From: Conoideocrella luteorostrata
Taxonomy: Eukaryota; Ascomycota; Sordariomycetes; Hypocreales; Clavicipitaceae
DNA length: 64,000 bases
Direction: 5' to 3'
Assembly: GCA_032433595.1 (NCBI GenBank)
Contig: JASWJB010000081.1
Coordinates: 79,163 to 143,162, forward strand
Part shown: piece after piece, positions 56,205 through 64,000 of the stretch
Numbering within the stretch: the first letter of the stretch is position 1
Layout: each line of letters begins with the position of its first letter
Made by a program: the position numbers and the translations under genes
Notes under the pieces: model-generated
Told to the model about the DNA's origin: nothing
Database searches by the model: none
The model's input: only the letters and a program-made list of their open reading frames with translations

Positions 56205-58353
56205 CACTATTCTGCTCGGGATATAGTATCGTGAGACGGCCTCGGGTTTTGCTCTATGCTAAATTAGTCTACTGTATCGTCATCATGGTAATAACAAACC
56301 TTGTCTTTTCCTTGACGTTGATCGTCAGCGGCACGGTCCTGCGGTGAATATCGCGTCCGATCCATGGCGCCCGACGTAAGTGCGGGGTTTGTGCACTGAC
56401 TTGTCGCAGCTGTGCCAACACGGTATCGATTTGTGTAGATTGGTGATGGATTCGACAACGACCTGTCCTTGAATGAACAACGCAGGTATTTAACGCGCAA
56501 TAAAACAGGAAAGAATGGTAAATGAGACGCAAGATAAGCCTGCAGACGCGAAGGATGTTACAATGCGTAAGCCGCGTGAGCCTACGTCGCCCAATCATTT
56601 CATAACCGCAACAAACCGTCCCGCCTGATGCGCTGGTGTGACTACTTCGGTACGCTAGACATCAAAAACAGACTTTATCGCCTGAAATCGCGTGAAGTGC
56701 GTTTTATTGAGTTCTTTTATAATGTGCAGCTTTGTCAAATCCTAATAAGAAAATGCCTGGCCCAGTAATAGCTCTAGGTGCTGGAGACGGAGGTAGAGTA
56801 AGAAAGCGGGCAGACTTTTGTATTGAGTTTGTGTACTCCGATTTATGGGCTACATTTCGGAGAACGACTCTGCTAATGACTAGTTACATCTGTTTCTCGA
56901 TCCAACTCCTGGAACCCATGGTAAAGTTCAGCACGGAGGCTTCTTAATGCAATCGCAATGGTCACGATCACTCTTGCCTGTGGCACCTTACACCTAGTGG
57001 GGTAATTTGGCTACTTCAGCTTGCAGCGTCTTAATTTGCCCGGAGAAAGAGCTTCACTTGCACCGCACTTACAAGTCGGCCAATGAGGCACGGTCATGGA
57101 GAAGACATATTTATATCTTGATGGTGGCCTACGAAGTACTCTTTCTTGAATAATTCTGCGCTTCCTGCTTGAGCTGCAGTTCTGGCATTAGGACCACTTT
57201 TGCGGAAAACATAGCCTCTGCCCGACGATGAACGGCTCACTACGGAGTAGTGCAAGCGGACTAGACTAGCATGACGACGGTTGACTTTCTCTTCCACGTA
57301 GCGCTCATTTCTACTAGGAGCGAATTCGCTCTCGCCAAAGAGGCGCTATTGCTTCCAATGGAGGTCTAATGATCCAGTTGGAGATGGTGGCCGTAATCCT
57401 CGCACACCGAATTTTGGTTCATTAACCTCCAAAAATGCACATCATAGCCTCCGTTTGTAGAAGTCCCCACCTCCATATTTTGAGGCCCTCAAACTTTGCG
57501 GAAGGGCTTAACTGGTAGGTATGATCGTATGTGAATAACAATAGAGCAAGATCAACTTATAGAGCCACAGAGAATTCTGTACAGCCAAAAAGAAAAAAAC
57601 ATACAACAGCCGGTGTTCGCTGGTCGTCACCGACCCAACTACTAATCTGCCCCTTACTAGCTTGTCTATGGGAGAGCGGACGGGATCCCGAATTCTCTAG
57701 TAGGTATGGTCGTATGTGAAGTGTGAATCGCTAAACTCAAATTATATGGGGCTCTAACGTGACGAGAATTGAGATTAAGGTGGAGACGCTGGGCGGAGCA
57801 AGAAATGAATTGCCCCAGCCTTCCATTTCATAGATAGCCAATCAACCCCTACTCTCTCTGCCTTGTCCGCGTCGGAGTTAGGCGGAGTGGCTACCTGTTC
57901 ACCTGCTGTGACTGCTATCTGGATGCCTGGCAGGCTTGCCGAGTACTCCTGCACGATCGACCCAGAGTAACGCCACTTGGGATCCTCGGTATCCGCTCGC
58001 TACCAGCCCATGTTTTGTCTTTCGACTTTTTCCCTTAGGGGCCGCGACTAGACAATGCTAGCACCAATCGTATGGCTATCCTCATTAAAACTTCCCACCT
58101 TCGCCCCTACAATCCCATCTATCTACATGTCTTATTTGTTTTGACTTTTCCAATGCTCGGCACTCTCACGGCCTTATTCTTCTTTCTGCATCTTAGTCGC
58201 ATTACATCTTGTTAATTCCGGGTAAAAGCTTCTAGGCTGCCGACCCCGTTCACCTCCTACCGCCGCTTCCGACACAGCACCGCGTCCGGACCGTCCACCC
58301 GACACAGCCGGCCGTTGACTCAATTCGATCGAGTCTTGCCAGAAGATTTCACA
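56205..58353. other. 2.1-kb spacer between NACHT receptor and SCS7
   Basis: No supported gene. The left part should carry the promoter of the NACHT receptor and the right part the pyrimidine-rich leader of the hydroxylase gene. The inverted ACTCCGTA word reappears at about 57239-57248, marking the return of this motif to the right of the island. Near 57515-57530 and 57701-57717 a short GGTATGATCGTATGTGAA-like sequence occurs twice in nearly identical form. Confidence 0.5.
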
Positions 58354-59516
58354 ATGCCGGCAAGGACGCTGCCAACCTTTACACGCGCAGAAGTCGAAGC
58401 TCACAGCTCTGCGTCGTCGTGCTTCGTCACCATCGGATCCAAGGTCTACGACGTCACGGACTTTGTCGACGACCACCCTGGTGGTGGAAGCCTGATTATT
58501 GACTATGCCGGCAAAGATGTCGAGGAAATTCTGAAGGATCACACGTCGCATCCCCACTCCGAGGCTGCTTATGACGTTCTGGACGATTCTCTTGTCGGCT
58601 TCGTTATAAATGAGAAGTCAGTCGCCGCAAATGGCAGTACCAAACCTGCCAACGACACGCCTCGCGTCCACCCCCGAACCGGCATGTCTTGTGAGGAAGA
58701 TCTCAGCAGAGACACTGATTATAACCAAGATTTCAAGAAGCACAAATTCTTGGATCTGAACAGACCCCTCTTCCTTCAAATCTGGAATGGTGGCTTCTCC
58801 AAAGAGTTTTACTTGGATCAGGTTCATCGCCCACGCCACTACAAAGGAGGTGCATCGGCACCTCTCTTTGGAAACTTCCTGGAGCCGCTCACAATGACTC
58901 CGTGGTGGGTGATTCCTACTCTGTGGTTGCCGTTTGTCGCCTATGGTACCTATCTTGCCAGCCAGGGCCTTCCGAATCACTTCGTGTTGGCCGCCTACTG
59001 GGGTTTTGGTATCTTTTTCTGGACTTTTGTCGAGTACTGCCTTCACCGATTCTTATTCCACTTGGACGAGTACGTTGCCCTAATATTCGCTGCCGTTATT
59101 TTCGGCTTGCTAACGCGTGAAACAGCTACCTCCCTGACAACCGTGTGTTCATTACTCTGCACTTTTTATTGCATGGGATTCACCACTATCTTCCCATGGA
59201 CAAATACCGACTTGTCATGCCACCCACATTGCTGGTCATCCTAGCGACTCCTTTCTGGAAGCTGGCGCATACTCTATTCTGCTACAGCTGGTACGCGGCC
59301 ACCGCTGTATATTGCGGAGGCATTTTCGGCTATATTTGTTATGACTTGACTCACTATTTCTTGCATCACGAGAATCTGCCTCTGTGGTACAAGCAGCTGA
59401 AGAAGTATCATCTCGCCCACCACTTCCTGGATTACGAACTGGGGTTTGGCGTTACCAGCAAGTTCTGGGATCAAATCTTTGGCACTGAGCTGCAGACCGG
59501 TATCAAGACAAAATAG
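58354..59516 (+). CDS. scs7: sphingolipid (ceramide) fatty acid alpha-hydroxylase, Scs7/FA2H
   Basis: ER membrane di-iron enzyme that 2-hydroxylates the very-long-chain acyl group of ceramides. Exons 58354-59069 and 59126-59516 give 368 residues, close to yeast Scs7 (384). The start MPARTLPTFTRAEVEAHSSA leads into an N-terminal cytochrome b5 domain with the haem motif DDHPGGGSLI at residues 39-48. After a linker (LDLNRPLFLQIWNGGFSKEF, LDQVHRPRHY) comes the membrane hydroxylase domain, with transmembrane segments around WWVIPTLWLPFVAYGTYLA and YWGFGIFFWTFVEY. The histidine clusters are HRFLFH, HGIHH, HYFLHH and HLAHH. Intron removal joins HLDD to YLPDNRVFITLHFLLHG, keeping the spacing of the boxes. 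The fusion of b5 and hydroxylase domains is diagnostic. The gene is followed in the same direction by the splicing factor. Confidence 0.96.
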
Positions 59517-60205
59517 ATTCGTTGTGGATGGAAACACTGTGCACCAACAACTTCTCCGCTCGGCTGTCGATTCTTCTATAGGCTTGCTGGACATGATTTG
59601 TTTCGTAATGGGGATGGCATGGCGTTAGCGGTTTCTGTGGGTGATGTGTGAGATGATTTTGAACGCTTTTTGTTAATAATAACCAGTGACCCAGCTCGCA
59701 TACATACATACCTTTAATATTCCGCCTCTTGGAAGGCTTTTACGACAATAAACATGGGGATGCTCATACCAAACTGATCACTCACCTTAGATAGCTTTTG
59801 GACAAGAACGGGGTACATTTAATATATTCCGCACATAACTTTTAATTATGACCTAATACACTTGTTACATGAAATGTTGCTGAAGTATGAACGCATTGAC
59901 CCGATAGTTCCGGTACTCCGTAGTGGGGTGGCTTTTTTTGCCGACAGCACCACGCCAGTTCACGTGACGTACCCCAAAAATTGCAGCCTCTCGAATCCTC
60001 CACCTTGCAGCCCAAAGATGAAATCCTCAAGTTTGTAAGTGCGGTATTTCAAACCAGTCAGTGACATCCGGCGCGCACTTGCGGGGGGATAACATCTCAT
60101 ACGTTTTCAAGACTCTTTGCAGGCTCCAAATTTCGGACAGTTTACCCGCTCACAAAATTGGCACCCATATTGTCGAACCAGCTCAAGTCTAAAGAGTAGG
60201 TCGTC
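59517..60205. other. intergenic between scs7 and the splicing factor
   Basis: About 690 bp containing the scs7 3' flank and the promoter of the next gene. An ACTCCGTA word lies at about 59913-59921. I see no gene. Confidence 0.6.
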
Positions 60206-62112
60206 ATGTCAAGTTTGGACGTGGAAGCCCTCCTAGAGGCCACTGCTCAAAGCTCAGCGCACAGGAGCTCGAGTACTCTGAACGATGACTCATCTAGAAA
60301 AGACCGAAATGGCCGCGCCCACAACGGATCCGACCGTGATGGCTCCAAAAGCCGCGATGACAGCCGCGATCGCGAACGAGACGTTGACTATGATCGCCAC
60401 CGACGACGCGATGGTCGAGACTTGACCCCCCCAAGACACCGTAAGGGCACTCCTCCTGGCGAGACAACCCCTCGGAGCGATACTGGAAGCCATCGTAGCA
60501 GACGCCGCAGCGAAAGCCGTGATAGAGACCGTTTCAACTCACGCCGAAGCAGGGACGGTGATTACTATCGTGGACGACGTGGCGGGCGATCGCGGTCGCG
60601 TTCGAGATCTCCTCGCAGGCGTCATCGCCCCCGTGATGACCGAGACCGCAGAGACCGTCGAGAGCGCTCGGATCGCAGAGACCAGGGCCGTGCTAGGGAC
60701 CGATCTCCCGGTAGACGATCTCGTTCTCCACAGCTGAATGAGGATGAACGAGACAGCCGGACTGTGTTTGTTCAGCAACTTGCCGCCCGCCTGAGAAGTG
60801 ACAAACTCAAGAAGTTTTTTGAGGAAAATGCCGGTTCTGTTAATGAGGCTCAGATTGTGAAAGATCGCATTAGTGGGCGATCCAAGGGGTAAGCTCCCGT
60901 CCCAAAAAACAGAGGCAGCTGCCTCACTTTGATGATGATGCTAACAAGTGCCTGTAGAGTTGGTTACGTTGAATTCAAGAGTGAAGACACTGTTCAAAAG
61001 GCACTTCAGCTTACTGGAAAGCCACTGGCAGGTATTCCTATAATTGTAAAGCTCACTGAAGCTGAGAAGAACCGACAAGCTCGCAACACCGAGTCGACAG
61101 GCAACCACCCGAATTCTATTCCATTCCACCGCCTTTATGTCGGCAACATTCATTTCAACGTGACAGAGCAGGATCTACAAGCCGTCTTTGAACCTTTCGG
61201 GCTGCTCGAGTATGTTCAACTCCAGAAGGACGACAATGGCCGTAGTCGCGGGTACGGATTTGTTCAGTAAGTTACTGCACGCTTCTAGATCTAAGGTGTA
61301 TCGCAATCTGACCACACCATTGTAGGTTTCGGGACGCCGTCCAGGCTCGTGAAGCGCTGGAAAAAATGAACGGCTTTGACCTCGCAGGCCGACCCATCCG
61401 AGTCGGTCTGGGCAACGATAAGTTTACCCCTGAGAGCACAGCCAACTTGATGCACAGGTTTTCAGGACAGAACAATTTCCAGGGCTCTGCCTTCTCAGGA
61501 GCCGGTGGCCGCGGCTCACAAGCTTCTACCTTTGATAGAGCCGGAGGACGAGATAGCGATAAAGCCGGCGGCGCAAGCGCCCTCGACGACACCGATGTCG
61601 CAGGAGTAAACTTCAATAACTACAGTCGCGATGCATTGATGAGAAAACTTGCCAGGACCGACGAATTGCCGAATGGGAGAGAAGATCAGGCTGTTTTGAA
61701 GCCCAAGACCGAAGCCAAGCCGCTTCCCGTAAACGTCAACATGGCCAGTCGCTGTGTTGTTCTGCACAACATGTTTGATCCCGAAGAGTAAGCTCAGCCT
61801 CAGTCGTTAGTGCTTTTGCAGGTTGGACAATAGCTAACATTTCTTGCGATTAGGGAGGAAGGTGAAGATTGGGTCAAAGAACTCGAAGAAGACATCCGAG
61901 CAGAAGCAGAGAAGCAATATGGACATGTCGTTCATATTTCAGTCGATCCTAACTCCAAGGGTGACGTCTATCTCAAGTTCGACAAAGTTCAAGGAGGCGA
62001 AAACGCCATCAAGGGCTTGAACGGAAGATACTTTGGCGGCAGAATGATTAATGCGTCTCCAGTGGTCGACGCTGTTTACAGCAGTCTGTTCTCTCGCACC
62101 AGAGCCATCTAA
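60206..62112 (+). CDS. RBM39/Rsd1-type splicing factor (RS domain, three RRMs)
   Basis: Nuclear RNA-binding protein of the CC1/CAPER (RBM39; fission yeast Rsd1) family, linked to U2AF and the U2 snRNP. Exons: 60206-60888, 60958-61266, 61326-61787 and 61854-62112, giving 570 residues. The N-terminal third is an Arg/Asp/Ser-rich RS-like domain ([20 protein letters not shown] runs and [11 protein letters not shown]). RRM1 begins [20 protein letters not shown] with the RNP1-like GVGYVEFKS across the first intron. RRM2 has [20 protein letters not shown] and RGYGFVQF. A third, UHM-like RRM starts [18 protein letters not shown] and ends [21 protein letters not shown] sequence with LFSRTRAI. That last domain is the one expected to bind U2AF-type ligand motifs. 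All four exons join in phase, and the start [15 protein letters not shown] is typical of fungal members. Confidence 0.95.
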
Positions 62113-63735
62113 AGCTAACAGTGGCCTGCGCTTTGCCCTCGCTATTATTTAGGTTTTCAACAGGTTAGTGATAGTCCAAATTTTATGACATGCATGAATG
62201 TTGAGCTAAGATCCGCGCCCAGCACATCCCGATTGTGCCCAAAAAAAAACATGTCTACGACGATGCCGCCGACAAACAGCCGCCGAATCTCTCTGGGATG
62301 GGTGCGCTTCTTCTAATTCTTTCAGAAATCTGACCACCGGAAGTTCCGCACACGCCACACCCATGCCTTGATGAAGAACACTAAGCTAGACATGATGTTG
62401 CAGGTTCTCTTGATGGCACTCCGCCTTTCATCGCGTGCGCCGCCACTTACGGTCAGGTCAACCTCTAGGTTCCTGGTAACTCGGTCCCGCTTCGTTCCGC
62501 TTGCTCCAATATTTTTGTACCAATGAAGCCGATATTGACTCTGTTCCAATGGAAAGGTTGTGTTGCTTTAAATTAATGATAGTTCCGGAGTTGTAGTTTG
62601 GGTCCAAAATTGTTAAAGAATATATATACATCGCATAACATCTTTAGCTTGCATCCGTTGTTTGGCCCTCGAAAGTGTTTTGACTTTTGTCGCGGCTCAT
62701 GATTACGTGTAGGCATTAAACATGTCGTATGCCGAGATTGCCAGCTTGCAGAAACAGTTGTTGACGTTTGTCAGGCTTATTCCGTTGCAGCTAATTGAAT
62801 AGCTCACTCTGAGTAGCATAGATCCACCGCAATATTCATGGCGCAACAACAACGAAGGTCCGGTGTACCAAATGAGAGATAGAGAGCGGTCCTCCCCCCG
62901 TGCACGCCTCCCGTGCTCGTTAATGATTACGGGTGGAACTTGTCCCGGTCCCTCCTTGATACATCAGCCATGTATATCTCAGCTTGTTGCGCCAGATTCA
63001 GTGGTGCCGGCGCCTTCATTCACACCATTTCCATCTCACTTCCATCTCACTTTTCCTCAGGACCCCTCGTCACAGCTGTCCCTGACCATGTATCTGCCAC
63101 CACTTGCTCTCACCTCTTCTTACCGCAGGGTTTTCGAATCACTCCGGCCTCTTTTTTCCCGTCCCTTCTCGCACTTGGCGCTGTCGCATGACTGGTATTG
63201 TTTTCACGGAGCCCTTTATTACTTGGTAGGTTGTTCGAAAGAGCGACTTGACTCATCGTCGCGACAGCAGCAATTACTTGTCGCTACCGAGCCGAGAGGT
63301 GCTTGGCCGTATTTCGCGAACCGAATTGCTGACCGCTGTGTAATTCAGGCGACAGTATTTTTCCGCTACGAGGCAGTAAACTCAAATATATCGTACTACG
63401 GTCTGGAAGGCGAATTGAAGGTCTATTCGGGAGGTGGGGTTTCGCTACAAGAGTCTCATTGTCATCTCTCAATCACCTGGCTATCTATCATCAAGGTTAA
63501 CATTCAGGACTGTCACTGCGGTGATGCTATGTAGGTGACTGCTTCCATTGTCCTTCAGGAACGTTTTACAGCGAGTGAAAGCCGGAACATACGTTTAATG
63601 CGCTGTGTGCTAACGACAATAGCTGGGTGCTGTTCACAGTGATACGTGATTTGTTTTTCTTAATACAGCGGTCGGACCTGCAGTCAGGGAGCTCTCGTCG
63701 CTTTTCTTATATATAAAGGCCTCGGTCGGACTGGT
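62113..63735. other. intergenic, no supported gene
   Basis: About 1.6 kb. Plus-strand frames between 62863 and 63534 are Ser/Leu-rich and show no domain. An AT-rich stretch lies near 62600-62640. The right end contains a TATA-like element before a possible new gene. Confidence 0.5.
63708..63717 (+). promoter_or_regulatory. TATA-box-like TATATATAAA
   Basis: A clean TATATATAAA element 18 bp before the ATG at 63736. With usual TATA-to-start spacing, transcription would begin at or after that ATG, so the in-frame ATG at 63760 would be the better translation start if this box is used. Confidence 0.45.
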
Positions 63736-64000
63736 ATGTTCTCATCGCAAGCACGCGGCATGACGAATTCGGAGAAGAGCGCATCGATCAAGGTGACAAG
63801 AGAGCCGTCTGCGCCCTCACACGAGCACCGCCAAATGACCACATCCACAGACACTGTTCTGCAGGTCAACAACATGCTGTCTGTTGACTTTTCGACTCCC
63901 CTCTCTGGCGCAGCTCGCGCCGAAAGGATCAGACAGCTCTCCCATAATCATGCAAGTTGGCCCCCGGCTCGAACCGAACCCCCCCCCCCCCCCCCTTCTT
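63736..64000 (+). CDS. possible gene start running off the right edge (partial)
   Basis: An uninterrupted frame from ATG 63736 to the end of the window: MFSSQARGMTNSEKSASIKV, then TREPSAPSHEHRQMTTSTDT, LSVDFSTPLSGAARAERIRQ and LSHNHASWPP. It is polar and has no recognised domain. It ends in a C16-17 tract at about 63980-63996. A donor-like GCAAGT near 63953 just before this tract may start an intron, as C tracts also follow 5' splice sites in two other genes here. The start could be 63736 or 63760. Without the next bases it remains a candidate only. Confidence 0.35.
   Translation, partial: MFSSQARGMTNSEKSASIKVTREPSAPSHEHRQMTTSTDTVLQVNNMLSVDFSTPLSGAARAERIRQLSHNHASWPPARTEPPPPPPS

Overview
The window is nuclear DNA of a filamentous ascomycete. 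Nearly every gene is interrupted by short introns (about 48-110 nt) with GT...AG ends and CTAAC/CTGAC-type branch points. The protein families (fungal Zn2Cys6 factor, Cyc8/Ssn6, fungal trpE, HET- and NACHT-type NLRs, pogo/Fot1 transposon relic) are those of Pezizomycotina. Protein style and the dispersed word ACTCCGTAC suggest Sordariomycetes, probably Hypocreales; the species cannot be fixed from the sequence.

Left and central part (1-40 kb): ordinary, mostly housekeeping genes separated by long spacers. In order: a disordered nuclear-type protein (2.9-4.3 kb, +); trpE (4.8-6.6 kb, -); a lineage-specific, possibly nuclease-fold protein (7.0-8.0 kb, +); a small conserved protein (8.3-8.9 kb, -); a Zn2Cys6 factor with an apparent one-base frameshift (10.5-13.2 kb, +); ribosomal protein L3 (13.6-15.2 kb, -); the corepressor CYC8/SSN6 (15.9-18.9 kb, -); a gene-poor 7-kb stretch with a decayed pogo/Fot1 element (24.8-25.7 kb); a TMEM115/DUF1751 membrane protein (26.1-27.3 kb, -) divergent from a PQ-loop protein with an apparent two-base frame break (27.9-29.0 kb, +); a LisH-WD40 SIF2/TBL1 homologue (32.9-35.7 kb, +); a small conserved protein (37.0-37.8 kb, +); and a cytochrome P450 (38.7-40.4 kb, +). 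CYC8 and the SIF2 homologue both belong to transcriptional corepressor systems but are not adjacent.

Accessory island (about 40.4-57 kb): two large NLR-type receptors face each other. A HET-NB-ARC-TPR protein (42.6-45.7 kb, +) and an alpha/beta-hydrolase-NACHT-repeat-ankyrin protein (51.1-56.2 kb, -) flank about 5.4 kb of decayed genes, including a BTB-domain relic. Both receptors end in near-identical intragenic repeats. In the second, 18 copies of a 32-residue unit are almost invariant except for a four- to five-residue patch that differs from copy to copy. This is the most interesting system here and looks like a self/non-self or immune receptor locus under repeat shuffling and diversification. 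The short word ACTCCGTAC, dispersed through most spacers elsewhere, is essentially missing from this island.

Right part (57-64 kb): housekeeping genes resume with the sphingolipid alpha-hydroxylase SCS7/FA2H (58.4-59.5 kb, +) and an RBM39/Rsd1-type splicing factor (60.2-62.1 kb, +). A possible gene start runs off the right edge. Splice sites were read by eye from consensus and frame; no alignment or transcript evidence was available.
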